Below are positions 8,669 to 20,100 of a DNA stretch of 22,500 nucleotides, one piece after another (the stretch's first letter is position 1; each line of letters begins with the position of its first letter). The notes under the pieces were generated by a model that saw nothing but the letters and a program-made list of their open reading frames with translations, made no database searches and was not told the DNA's origin. A program made the position numbers and the translations under genes. Source of the stretch: Chromera velia (lineage: Eukaryota > Sar > Chromeraceae). The stretch lies in assembly GCA_018398765.1 (NCBI GenBank), contig JAHBMJ010004182.1, positions 1 through 22,500 of the forward strand. Reading direction: 5' to 3'.

Positions 8669-10138
8669 ATGCCCCTCCGAAACTTGGGTGAGGAGTCGTA
8701 TGCAGAGCTTCTCGAAGCTCGAGCCAATAGAGAGATCGAAGAACTGTACGCTCCAAGGACCGTCCTGACCAATGCTGACATGGAGATGCTCGAGTGGAAA
8801 AGCAACCCGATCTACGCAGAGCGCCATCACCCTGAGCATATCCTCATGTGGGCAGAGAGGCAACTCATGCCTGAAGAACCTGAGATGCTCATCAAAGGAC
8901 AAATGTCAGACTGGGATCCTCCGCAGCCCCGTCTTCCAAAAGAAGTGATTCCCATCGAAGAGCAATGGATTCCCGCACCCTTGTTTCCTCGCAACGGAAC
9001 TGCAACAGATCCAACAACAGCACTAACCGCGGAGCCCCACCACCTGCAACAAAAGCAAGTCGAACGCTCTGTCCCACAGGGCGGTGTACACTACACCACT
9101 GAGACTAATGCTGTATCCTCTTCCACAATGACAGGTGACGAAAAGGGCCGCACGATGACCCTCACAGTCGACGAGACTCTTGGCGGAAACACCCTAGAGT
9201 CTCTGTCCTGCACAACACCTGCAGCATCAAACAGACGTGCAGCAACAGGCCCCACCTTGCCTCCTGGTTTTGCCCCCGGAACTCCCAATTCCGCAAGTCT
9301 ACTCGGCACTACCTTTGGCCCTCTGTCCAGTCCAATGCACAGTGACCCGGCTGCATCGCCAACTGGCGCCTGCAGTCCCTTCCAACCCTCTCTGCTCGGA
9401 CAGCCGATTCCCCTTCTCTCCCTCCAACAGTGGGCCCTCCAGCTGCAAATGGCAGCCAGCCAGGCAGCACTAACCAACCAGATGATGCCCTCACCCAGAC
9501 TTCCCACCACCTCACCCTCTGTAGACGTTCCCATGGGCCCCGGGGCCCCGGCATCCTCCCACGTTGGAGGCTCCCCCCCCCTCCCCCAACTGTCGCCCAC
9601 CTCCACCACAGGGGGCGGAATGGGAATGGGACTGGAGGAGGCAGACACCCGAATCCCGAGCTGCCATCTTCTGCAGCCCAGTGGCACATCCTCCTCCCCC
9701 CCCCTCGACGCTTCTTCTTCACCTTCCCATCTGCAACAGTACTTCAACTACCTACAGATGAACATGAATTGCCTCTCTGGCCTCATGCTGCCCCCCACCG
9801 CCATTTCTTCTTCCCCGACTGGGTCCTCCGCACAGACAGACAGCCTTGCGGCCGCCTTGGCAGCAGCAAGCAAGCAGGGGGGGGCGCTTCCACTTCCACC
9901 GACAGGCACAGGCACTTCCGCCTCTGCAGCCGCAGGAGCAGGACGGAGCCCCCCGCTTAACTCTCTGCTCCCCGCCCCTCTCAATTCGCCCTCACACCCA
10001 CAGGCACACGCACAGGGGGGATCTCGTGTACAGTCTCAAGTCAATCCTCAACAACTGCCTCAGACCCAGACACCATCCAACAGTCAGCAGGCTGCGCTGA
10101 AGGGTAAGAGGGGGCGAAAGCCATTGGGCACTAGATGA
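8669..10138 (+). CDS. Ser/Pro/Gln-rich protein with C-terminal AT-hook-like motif
   Basis: Single-exon frame of 489 residues; not assigned to a family. The first about 110 residues are charged and probably folded or helical (YAELLEARANREIEELYAP, then Trp- and Pro-containing PIEEQWIPAPLFP). From about residue 115 to 475 the protein is low-complexity, rich in Ser, Pro, Thr, Gln, Gly and Ala, with runs of Ala and Pro. It ends in GKRGRKPLGTR, which resembles an AT-hook (basic residues around RGRKP) and could bind the DNA minor groove or act as a nuclear localisation signal. The role is possibly that of a nuclear or RNA-associated scaffold; this is inference. Unlike its neighbours it has no visible intron. 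A GGGTAAGAG word near 10103-10111 could be a donor that would replace the AT-hook tail. The ATG at 8669 is the first in frame. Confidence 0.75.
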   Translation: MPLRNLGEESYAELLEARANREIEELYAPRTVLTNADMEMLEWKSNPIYAERHHPEHILMWAERQLMPEEPEMLIKGQMSDWDPPQPRLPKEVIPIEEQWIPAPLFPRNGTATDPTTALTAEPHHLQQKQVERSVPQGGVHYTTETNAVSSSTMTGDEKGRTMTLTVDETLGGNTLESLSCTTPAASNRRAATGPTLPPGFAPGTPNSASLLGTTFGPLSSPMHSDPAASPTGACSPFQPSLLGQPIPLLSLQQWALQLQMAASQAALTNQMMPSPRLPTTSPSVDVPMGPGAPASSHVGGSPPLPQLSPTSTTGGGMGMGLEEADTRIPSCHLLQPSGTSSSPPLDASSSPSHLQQYFNYLQMNMNCLSGLMLPPTAISSSPTGSSAQTDSLAAALAAASKQGGALPLPPTGTGTSASAAAGAGRSPPLNSLLPAPLNSPSHPQAHAQGGSRVQSQVNPQQLPQTQTPSNSQQAALKGKRGRKPLGTR

Positions 10139-10439
10139 GTGAGTGAGTGAAGAGAGAAGTGAAGAAAGGGGAAGAGCAGAGCGGTAAAAGCCGAACGGAG
10201 TTGAATGTCAAAAAGGAGAGAGGGAGAAAGTGCGAGAGAATAGGGGAAGAGAAACCGTAGTTACTTCTCTTCTGCATGTATTCTTTCCTCTTCTCTCCTT
10301 TGTAGCTGCTTCGACTGGTTGATCGACTAGCTTTTGGATTGAATGCGCGAAGAAAGAGAAGATGGGACTTTTTCTTCTTGACACTCTCTTTTAGACGGCT
10401 CATCGTTCTTTCCTCTCTCTTTCAACCAACTTGACAATG

Positions 10440-10445
10440 AATAAA
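10440..10445 (+). terminator. Candidate polyadenylation word AATAAA
   Basis: AATAAA lies about 300 bases after the stop of the 8669-10138 gene, in sense orientation. It is a weak prediction because this hexamer is not reliably used in many protists. Confidence 0.3.
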
Positions 10446-11070
10446 TGAATGGGTTTTGCCCCTGCAGAGAAGGGAAGAGACTCTCCTAACTCGCTTTTTG
10501 TCGTTCTTCCTTCAGGATAGAGCCAGGCTCGATCATTAGGATCGGATTAGAAGGGGGAGGGAGGGGGGGGGGAGGGGGGGCAGGAAGGGCAGCAGCCCTT
10601 TTCACCGTCTTCTCTTGTCTCCTGTCTTCATCGGGGAAATGGGGGGGGAGCATGGATCGAAGCGAATGAGTAGAGGCCTCTCTTCTTTTCTCTTTACATT
10701 ATTTTCTTTCTGTTCCCATGACAGGCCTTCTCTGCATGTTTCTTCTTTCAGCAAGGGCCCGGAATTCTTGTTTGGGTGAGTGCCTCAAATTCAAAATTTG
10801 CGTGCGTGAGGGAATGAATGGAACGTTCACATCCATGCATGAATGGGCCTGCCTGGTGCCCTTTTGTTAACTCGGCGTTTTCTCTTTTCGGACCGGATCG
10901 AGCAAACAGAACCATCAAGCCGAAGGGAAGGGAAAGGGAAAGGAGTCGCGTGAAGGATTACTTACACTGTTTGCGCACTGACTGGTCGAATGCATACAGT
11001 ACAGTAATTACTCTTTGGACCAGAAGGGGAGGTTCTGGTGGAAGGGGAGGGACTCAGTGAGGGATCGGAT

Positions 11071-11098
11071 GTGTGTGTGTCTGTGTGTGTGTGTGTGT
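11071..11098. repeat. GT dinucleotide repeat
   Basis: A (GT)n tract with one C interruption in non-coding sequence. Confidence 0.85.
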
Positions 11099-11949
11099 CG
11101 ACATCGAGTCAAGGCGAGGCGTCAGTTGTGTATAGCGTGGCAGTCAACGTTCAGAGACAGAAGGGCGTGAGTCCGCTGTGTGACACTGTGTTGAGGTGAC
11201 GACACTCCGGTACGGCGTCCGGGTTTATCTGCCATCTGTTCAACCTAGCTTCTTCCCTCTCTTCTCCGTTCCCCTTCTCCCCTTTCTTGCTCCCTTCCCC
11301 GTCTCTCAATTGACCGATGGAACGCCAAACGGAAGGGAGGGAGTCAGAGAGGGGGCTTTCGATCAATCGAATATTTTGTCTTCATTGTTTCCTGCAAAAC
11401 TGAAGGAAACTTGGAGGCCTGACAAGAATAAAGTGATGAAACGAAAGCGGGGAGGAGTTAGAGAAAAAAGGAAAAAGCGGTCTCTTCTTTTCCGTGCAGA
11501 AGGTGAAATCAGCACCATGCTGTGCACACCTGCTTTCTTCGATCTGTCTCTCCTTGCATACATGCCCCAATTCAAAAACGTTCTTTCACATCTGTAATGC
11601 CCCGACTCGGATGGACCCTTCGTTGCCTCCTCCCCTGCATGGCTGTCCATTTTTTTGACCAACAGCGAAAGACCGATTCAGGAATACTCAGGTTGAAAGA
11701 GCCTAAGGGACCCTCGATCAGCAGCAAGTTCAGCGTACGCATAGGGGCAGACGGACGCCGGAGAGAGAGTCGCATTTGATCTGGCTACCGCTTGCCGATG
11801 TAATGAATCAGACACATCTTGAAGATCGAGATTCAGTTGCCTCGGTCGGTTCAATCTAAAAGCCATTGGCAAGAAATAGAAGATACTAAGATGCATACCA
11901 GCTTAGCTTCAAATTAAATATTAATTCTAGTATTGATTGATTTAGATTA

Positions 11950-11971
11950 ATTGATTGATTGATTGATTGAT
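11950..11971. repeat. TTGA tetranucleotide repeat
   Basis: An (ATTG)n tract at the edge of the AT island, the same unit as the intronic repeat at 1783-1822. Confidence 0.8.
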
Positions 11972-12272
11972 AGGTTCCGCACTAGGCCTTCCCCTTATGT
12001 CCTGTGAACCATTATTTTTTTTTTGTTACTAAATTTTCAAGCTTCTGATATTTAGATTTTTCTAGAGATTTTTATGGTACAACATGGTACAATAATATGT
12101 TAATATAAAGTTTTTATTTAAATTTTTACCAATTTTTTGGTCCATGTACATTTTTTATTTATTCTTTTTTTAAATGACCCCGTTTAATTAATCTTGCTCT
12201 ATCCCTATTCTATCCTAGTAACCGACATCTCACCTTAACTCCGCTTGACTCCATGTTAACACTTAGTATTAA

Positions 12273-12385
12273 CACACACACAGAGACACACAGACACACA
12301 GATACACAGACACACACACACACACACACATAATGATGTATATATACATATACACATACATATACATACATACATATACACATAT

Positions 12386-12471
<86 letters not shown>

Positions 12472-12541
12472 GATGATGATGATGTATATATACATATACA
12501 CATACATATACATACATACATATACACATATACACATATAC

Positions 12542-12590
<49 letters not shown>

Positions 12591-12615
12591 CACACACACA
12601 CACACACACATATAA

Positions 12616-12652
<37 letters not shown>

Positions 12653-12653
12653 C
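12273..12653. repeat. CA/TA microsatellite with a 146-bp tandem duplication
   Basis: The block consists of (CA)n, (TA)n and mixed CATA units. A segment starting GATGTATATATACATATAC at 12335 is repeated almost exactly from 12481, a period of 146 bases. Both copies are followed by CA repeat. Apparent open frames here are artefacts of the dinucleotide units. Confidence 0.9.
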
Positions 12654-12722
12654 ACCACCTTCCCCTTCTGGTCCCGCGTTTGATCGGGTTAATTTGATGA
12701 GGAGAGCTCCGGGCCTCTGGCC

Positions 12723-12741
12723 GGCATGCATGAGGCATGCC
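12723..12741. repeat. Short perfect hairpin upstream of the secreted-protein gene
   Basis: GGCATGC and GCATGCC are separated by five bases. About 40 bases downstream lies a GC-rich near-palindrome containing CCGCGG and GGCGCGCC words. The site is about 270 bases upstream of the ATG at 13003 and may belong to its promoter. Confidence 0.5.
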
Positions 12742-13002
12742 ACTGGACCCCGGCCCCGGCCCCGAATAATACCCGCGGCGCGCCCGCGGCCCTCCCACGA
12801 ACATCCGATCGAGGTTGACCGTAAACGCCGCGGTATCTAGAAAGCCTGCAGCTAGCTAGGATCACGGTTGAAGCCTCCATGGCATGCAGCGGGAACAGGT
12901 ATCACGAGCCTCAAACAACTTTCTCTTTCAGAACGCAACCGCTCCAGACTACAACATACTTTGTCACTGTACAAACCGATTCAACTCATCACCACAATCG
13001 CA

Positions 13003-14392
13003 ATGAAGGCTGTTGCTGTTGCTACTGCTGTGTCTGTTGGTGTTGCTCACGGACTTGTCGACCCGGTCGGTCTCAGGACTGCTAAAGCAGGCTAAGCATG
13101 ATTTCACTACCCCACCACTGTACCTTCTCTGCTGCCCTGCATCAGTGATGTACCCTGAAATGTGTGGTTTTCTTTCCTTCCCTTCCGTCTACGGGTGCAG
13201 AAGGGGGGCTTCGGTGACATCCTGAAGTTGGACGGACTCGATTTCGACAAGTTCGACTTGGGCGGCCTCTTCGGTGACAAGGAGAGCAAGGATGTCTCCA
13301 AGGGCAAGGTCAAGAAGGAGGAGAAGAAGCAGGTTGCTCTTTTCCTGCAGGTGTTGCTTGACTGTTGCTTGACTGATGTTCAGTGATGTTGCTTGACTGT
13401 TGTTCAGTACTGCTTCTGGACTGTTTCGCGTTCAGTGTCCATTTGAAGCTCTTTGCGGACGACACTTCTTGTCATTAGCACCATGCAGAGTAACTATCTT
13501 GCCACCCGCGTTTCAGTGGGCAGCTTTCGGATTCCTCGGCCTTCATCACATCTATCTATCCGGATTCTTTCGCTTAATGTGTTGCAGCTGAAGTTGTTCC
13601 CGACTTTTGCGCTACTGGCGAGTTCGCTTCCTCCGTCGGATGGTTCACCCTGAGATATGGATCTGACAGTGGTAACGGACCTCGCATCTTCCAGAGCCGC
13701 CGCGGCCCGAACGGCTCCGTCAACGGCGCTCCCGGCTTCCCCACCACCTTCAGGCAGCAGCTGACTGTCAACCAGATGGAGGATATCGTGCCGGACCTCA
13801 TGTCTGCTGAGGACTACGACATGACGGCTTTCACTGCTGACTTCAGCTTTCTTGCCGATGGAAACGACGGCGGCCTTCTGCAGACCACTCTCGTCAGAGA
13901 CGGAACTGCAAACGAGGCCTCCTCGGTGACCGTCCTCCCTCCCGGCCAGAACCAGCTCGACACTTTGGCATGTGACCCCGGTGCCCTTGTTGCCGGCCCT
14001 ACTTCCGAAGCCCCTCCTCAGTGCCGCGCAAACTCCCCCGTGTCTCCTGGCTTCCAGAAGATCGAGACGTGCCGTGCCGCCTGGAGATTCGTGCCCAGGC
14101 CGACAGTACCAACCCTGCCTCCGTCACTCTGCACAGCATTCTTATCTCTCAGGGCGACAAGACTCCCATCGATCTCGTGGCTGCATTCCCCAATGAGACC
14201 TTCACTGCCGTGTCTGCCAACAACGGAGAAACCGTGATCGAGTTCACCGATTTCGCCCTCATGAACCTCGACTACCTCTCCTCTTGGGATGCTGAGGTCA
14301 AGTTCACCCTCGACGGCGAGCTCGTTGACGACGCGGACTCCAAGGTGAAGATCACCTGCGGTGCCTGCCTGCCTACTAGTGGCAGTGCCTAA
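13003..14392 (+). CDS. Predicted secreted protein of unknown family, reading frame disturbed
   Basis: The ATG at 13003 opens a typical signal peptide (MKAVAVATAVSVGVAHG, cleavage probably after AHG), so the product should enter the secretory pathway. Best exon 1 is 13003-13065, ending at a GTCGGT donor in phase 0. Exon 2 is 13201-13332, Lys/Asp/Gly-rich (GGFGDILKLDGLDFDKFDLG, then a Lys-rich end). Exon 3 is 13588-14392, encoding a probable beta-rich extracellular domain with the start EVVPDFCATGEFASSVGWF and the end VKITCGACLPTSGSA. Two problems remain. Exon 2 ends in phase 0 at 13332, but exon 3 needs one preceding base. Within exon 3 the coding frame shifts at about 14073-14080. These could be sequence errors, an unseen exon or gene decay. 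No domain is recognised. An in-frame upstream ATG at 12868 would bury the signal peptide, so it is not chosen. Confidence 0.75.
13350..13412 (+). repeat. Short tandem GTTGCTTGACT repeats in intron
   Basis: The words GTTGCTTGACTGTTG and GTTCAGT recur three times just after exon 2 of the secreted-protein gene. They supply several weak GT sites, which adds to uncertainty about the exon 2 donor. Confidence 0.6.
14073..14080 (+). other. Apparent one-base frameshift inside exon 3 of the secreted-protein gene
   Basis: Upstream of this point one frame is clearly coding (PVSPGFQKIETC); downstream the coding frame is the one offset by minus one (RLEIRAQADSTNPASVTLHS). A single missing base in the GTGCCGTGCCGCC stretch would unite them. 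A 41-nt GT-AG intron further left would also restore frame, but it would be far shorter than any other intron here (minimum 117 nt). Confidence 0.7.
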
Positions 14393-15821
14393 TGGACCCT
14401 GATGGACCCAACTGAACGGGCCGCGTCATGCATGAGTTTCTTGTCATGTGTCAAACGTGACTCGTTGAGCTGCGCGGACTGTCCATGTTGCCAAGAATCT
14501 TAGTTTGTGCATGTGCGGAGCCAGCCTGTAGGCTCTCGTATCCCCCATGTACGCTCCTGCTGCTCAGGTGCTTTCGCTGGACAGGCTTCCAGGAAAGGCT
14601 CTTGTGTGTGTGCAAGAGTGCTGACTTGTCCATGTCGGCTGCTGACGAAGTGTGTCCGTCGCTCTTCACCCGTATACAGGCTCCGCCTGTACGTGTTTTG
14701 AGAAAGTGTAATTCTTCGATAGTGCATGTAGCGGTGCCCGTGTTTCCATGCATGTTGTGTATCCATATGCGGCTGAGAAGAAAGAGCTTGTTCCCCGCCG
14801 ATCAGTGCCGATGGGAGGGGAGGAAGGCTCAGAAAGCAAAACAGACAGCCATCATGTGTGTTAGACTTCATATAGCTCACAGAGATCGATACAGTGCGTA
14901 GTACAGTGCTGGACCATGCAGCAACTAAATAGACACTTCGTTCATTTAATATACATTCATTTTGCAAATAAGTATCTTTTTATATACAAGTGTTTCATAT
15001 ATGTTTAGTATCTTAAACCTCTAAACTCACCCTAAAACCAAGCACGTCTCCTACTAGGTCTCCTAAAGACTCTCCTAGCCCTATATGTCTAACCTGTTAA
15101 AACTTAAAAGAAAATTGAGACTACATTTGATGTAGCATTTGTTATGTTATTTGTATCATCATTCATCCATGCATTTATATCAAACTTTTCTAGAAACTTT
15201 TGTATCAAGCCGTCCAAGAGCGGTTCCCTATACACAGTATCAATAATAATGCACTCTAATGAAACTTTATAGACGACCTAGTAGACGACGCACACTGCAT
15301 GCAGTTCTAAAAAAAGGATTCCAGAAAAGATTTAAAAAAGTTTAGAGAAAGGTCTATTAATTCTTTTATTTTTTAATTCTTCTAGTAATTATTATGCTAG
15401 TTTTAAAATTTAATATGATTGATGAAGTTCAAACAAATATGAAAAGTTTATGATTTACTTATGTTTTATCATCATATCTGAGACAGATTATGATTTATAT
15501 AATACAATATAAAAATATCATAACACCGAAAAGCAGTTTCAACTTCAATTAAAGTGATTTATTATACAATAGTAACAATATAAACTTTGAAGGAGGCTAC
15601 TAGAAGTAGTAGGAAGCAACATAGCTAGAACTTGAAGGCATTGGAAGCAGCCGTTCAAGTTAATAGCCATTACCTGATGGTGATCACAAGTGCATGTGGG
15701 ATGTCCTCCGCCATTGCCGAGCGGCTTCCTTTACTACACCGTAGTTTCAAGTTTCAACGACAAATCAACGTATGATTTCTGATTGAGACTCAATTTGAGA
15801 GCCCACGTAAGCCCATGCATG
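14393..15821. other. Convergent intergenic region with AT-rich island
   Basis: The secreted-protein gene ends on the left and the tRNA-synthetase gene ends on the right, so both 3' flanks lie here. From about 14930 to 15660 the sequence is strongly AT-rich, in sharp contrast to both neighbours. No open frame of interest, tRNA or clear repeat family is visible. Confidence 0.7.
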
Positions 15822-15960
15822 CTAGGATGTAGCCGCTGTGGTCGCTGCTAAAGTCTCGACTTGTTCGAGCGATTCCTTCAATTTTTCGATCTGGGCTTGC
15901 AATTCTTCAAATTCTTTCCGCGTTGATTCAACAACTCGCGGATTTGCGTTTTGAACAAAT
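15822..15960 (-). CDS. ValRS last exon: C-terminal coiled coil
   Basis: The exon follows a CTGCAG acceptor, completes Lys of PKF and encodes [20 protein letters not shown], then a heptad-patterned helix ending LAATTAATS and a TAG stop at 15822-15824. This is the standard C-terminal coiled-coil arm of ValRS, which contacts the tRNA. Confidence 0.92.
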
Positions 15961-16267
15961 CTGCAGAAATGTACACAGACACAGAAGACGCGAAGACACA
16001 GACATAAACACCCCCAGAAGAAAAGAACGATTATACAATTTTGTATCCGAGCTCTCCAAGCATGCTCAGAACTTTTTATTGACAGGGGCAAGAACTTGCT
16101 TCTTTGGAAACTAAAAGAAAGCATGTATCACAACATGTGCGTGCAAACCAGAAGATCTCTAGACCTTGTTCAGTTCAGGGTAGCAGCAGATCTCATGAAG
16201 TTTTCCTCTTGATGAGTATCCGCTGGCTCCGCTTGATTGACTCTTCTTTCGATCCCAGAGACAACGC

Positions 16268-16302
<35 letters not shown>

Positions 16303-17011
16303 GGAGCGACGGGCAGAAAAGGAGAGAGACATCAACAGAGAGCAAAAAAGAAGGAAAAGAAGCGAAAGAAGAGGAGAAAAACAGCGAATGCATACACACA
16401 CACACACTCACACGTAGCCAGTCAAACCACCAGCTTACTTTCTCTTGTACCTGCCTGTCACTCACTTTGGATTGTTTATTCTCTTTTGAAGTGCGTCTGC
16501 AGACTTTTGTGCTAGTGTCATTTGTTTCGTTAATCGTGCCCTCTCCTTGTGAACGTCCACAAGCTCAGCGAGGGGGAGCACCACCTGCACTCACGCAGAA
16601 TGTGTGCACTCGAACATCTAGTCGCTCTCAGAAGCAACTCGAATGAAGTAGAGCAGCAAACGAAAGCCGAGCGAATCACAGATGCCCATCCATCAACATC
16701 CAAACAAAGGCATACATAAGTGAAAGCGAAAGAAGAAAGAAGAAAAACTGAATTATAAGAGAAGGAAGGAAGAAAAGGAGGGAGGGAGAGTGGGGGCGGG
16801 TAAAACCTCTCCACCACCAGATCGAAACCGATCACATAATGTGCACATTTGCCTTGCGGGACCTCCCACCTGAATTCTTTCGTCCACTACCAAACGGACA
16901 GAAGCCCCCCCACTCTGCCCCCCTTCCCCTCCCCCCCCGTCTGCCGAGGTGATCTCTGTACTCTCATTGTCCAGCCGTGCGAACAGACTCAGTGTGTTCT
17001 TTTCTGCCTGC

Positions 17012-17079
<68 letters not shown>

Positions 17080-17109
17080 GAGAAAGGGCGTGAGAAAGAG
17101 AAAATGATG

Positions 17110-17144
<35 letters not shown>

Positions 17145-20100
17145 TATATTGTCTTTTCTTCACTTCACAGACAGACAGACAGACAGACAGACTCTGTACG
17201 TAAACAAGGCGGCTCCAGTTCCAAATACCCCCATCCAGTATTGATCATCTTGTTGCCCTCTCATCTCATGCAACAAAAGTGACGACAAGGAACGAGGGAC
17301 GGCCTGAAGAGAAAACCGTTGGGGGGGAAAGAAACATACACAGAAGGGAACGCCTTGAAGGAAGAATCGCAAAGAACGAAAAAGGGGGACACAGAACAAA
17401 GCACAAAAGGAAGAATCGCCCCCCGTACCTGGAGCGTCTGCAGCAACGACGGCTCCCCTGCTGCAACTTCAACCTTCGCCTTGGTGATCTTCTTGGACAG
17501 TTCGAGGCCATACTCGGCTCTCGCACTTCTGATAGCCTCGACAGTGCGCTGCAGACAAAACCAATATATATTGTTACTTACACGCGCAAGAGCAGAGCGA
17601 AATACCATGCACACACACAGTATTAGAAGCACTGAACAGAACTGCCATGGCATGCTGAGGCTCTACTTCACGAAGGCACTCCTAATGGATTCGACAACAA
17701 ATGCAGCACACAACAGCGGGCAAACATATGACTTGAAAAACAGTATGCAGGCGTGATTCGACGCATCATTGAAAAGCTCAGCCAAGAAAACCAACAGCAC
17801 ACGACTGGCACGGTCCTTCTTCCCATCTCTCTTTTCCCTCCTCACCTGCAGCGCGCCAAACTGAGCTTCAGCTTCCAGGTCTCTCCAGAGAAGTGACCGG
17901 CCAGAACCATCTGCAGGCCCAAGCAGGCATCTCATCTCATCTTATTTCAAAGAGTTCGCAGGCAGGCAATCTGTACAGAGAGACCCCAAAACGGAGTGCA
18001 CCAACCACGAAGGCGGAAGGAAAAAAGAAAGGAAGGAAGGACAGAAGAAAGAGATACGAGGTCCGCTAGAGAGTGACTGAGATTAGATGGTCTCCTCACC
18101 TGCCATATTTCTTTGTTCAAACGGGAAAAGAAGACACAACGAAGCAGCAACGTCAAGAAGCAGAGAGCAGAAGAAAACAGCAAGAGGAAAACGTCGTAAA
18201 ACAGACGCCCAAACACACAGTCAAATGAATCGTCACACGAAAGAAACCTTCGTTCGTTCAGACTGAGAAGCAAGCAGACCCTCTTCCCCACCTCCCCTGG
18301 CTGACCCTCCCTATCCGGCCATTCTGCAATCATGAGTGACGGTGCTTCGTCCTTGTTGCTGTTGGTCCCTCCCCTTCTCGGGAGCCTCTGCCAGACTGCC
18401 TCCGAGACAAATGGCATGAACGGATGCACAAGCCGCAGAGCCCTCTCACAGCCATAAAGCAAAACTTTCCGAGCGGCGTCCCTCTTCTCAGGCCCCTCCT
18501 GTCCCTGCAGTCGCGTGGACGCGGACCCAATGTACCTGCACACTCACAGACAGGTAGGGACATACAGACAGAGACACACACATGGGCACAGGGACCATAT
18601 GACTTCTGTTTACTTTTTTTCCTTCTTACTTTTCCTTTCAAAACGACGACAAAACAAGAAAAGAACTCATATGGACACTCAAAGACAGACTATATGTTTC
18701 TTCTTCTTCTCCCTCCTTTTCTTCATGAACACAACAGACAAAAAGAAAGAAAGAACAGAGACAAAAGACAGAGAGACAGACAGACAGACAGACAGATTGA
18801 CAGCTTGGCGGTCCTGTTCGGTCTCCCAGACACAGAGAAACAGAATCGCATCTCGGGCAGACAGATCCAGAAAAATGCAACATCCCACCCTCCGATGCCA
18901 TCTTCCGCGAAAAGGCAGAAAACGACCCGGAAAGGGATTCGAGCACTCTCAAGGGAGACAGGGAGACAGGGAGATAGATAGATAGACAGACAGATAGATA
19001 GATAGAAAGAGAGAGCTGACTGACCACTCGCTAAATTCATCCCAGAAGAATTCATACACCCGTTTCCCCGCACTCGACACATCCAGAGTCCCCAACGAGG
19101 CACTCACCTCCTCAATCGCTCCATGGCATTTACTGCCGACACACATGGAGACAGGATGGAAAACAAAAAGTCAGCATAAAAGTCATTTCATGAGCAGTCT
19201 GAGGCCTTTTCATACGCAAACTCTCAAAATACACGCACCGTCAGGGAGAGATAGGTCCAGTAGAAAAAGCGAGAGACAGATGCAGAAGAAGATCTTTCTC
19301 TCTATACAACAAGCTCTCAAAGAAGCATACCCGAACGGGTTTTTCCGAAGGGGACGGAATGTGCCCTGACCGAACACCTGCTCTTGTTTATTCGTCTTCT
19401 GCGTCTCTGCAAATTTTCTGTCACGACTTCAGCACCACCCAGGGCATGAAGGCACTCAGACAGACCTGAGAATAAACCTGTCTGCCAGAGGAAGGCTCCC
19501 GAAGTCTGCCCCCTCCTCTGCGAGTTTCTCTTTCTCCTCTGCGACCTTCCCTCTCTCCTCTTCTGATATGCCCTCAAATTGGGATGCCACAAACCGCCCC
19601 ACGTTCCAAATTTTGTTCGCAAAATTTCGATTCCCCTTCACTTTGTCCATTGCCAGAGGCACATCTTGCCCGGGTGTACCGCCAATCACCAAGGAGAATC
19701 TGCACGAAGGGAATGGATTGGAAAAATAAACTCTGGTGCTGGACTGCCGACGAGCCAAAGGGAGATCCGTTGACGCCTGTGCGCGGCATGGAAACGAAAA
19801 AAGCACGAGGTCAACGTGATCAAGGAAAAGTAAGAGGAAAGATAGAGAACGAGACGGCAAGGAAGCGAGGGAGCAAGGAGGCAAAAAAAAAACAGACATG
19901 GAGAAGGGGAGAGGTGAGACAGGGGCAGAAAGCAGGGACAAGAGCGCAAAAACAAGTCATGCGCTGTTCCCCCGGTCATGCGCCTCCTTCCCTTCCCACT
20001 TCACTGCACTCACGAACAGAGAACACAGACATTCAACGCCATCAGACAGCCTTATACCCAGACAGGCAGGCAGGCAATGAATGGATCCATCCCCACCCAC

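Larger units (their letters stand above)
10139..13002. other. Non-coding interval with AT island and microsatellites
   Basis: No gene is supported. The left part is presumably 3' UTR of the 8669 gene, with an AATAAA word at 10440-10445. G-rich runs occur at 10550-10580 and a GT repeat at 11071-11098. An AT-rich island spans about 11880-12240, followed by the long CA/TA repeat. From 12660 to 13002 the sequence becomes GC-rich and should be the promoter and 5' UTR of the secreted-protein gene. Confidence 0.65.

Noticed and set aside
9091-9747. 218-residue minus-strand frame opposite the 8669-10138 gene.
   Set aside because: It is the antisense shadow of the low-complexity coding region, with no independent start context or motif.
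12210-12743. Frames of 117-177 residues rich in Cys/Val or Thr/His in the CA/TA satellite.
   Set aside because: Microsatellite artefacts on both strands.
13949-14021. A 41-nt GT-AG intron that would repair the frame of the secreted-protein gene.
   Set aside because: Much shorter than any other intron in the window (117 nt or more), and it would replace residues that look coding in the original frame. A one-base error is simpler.
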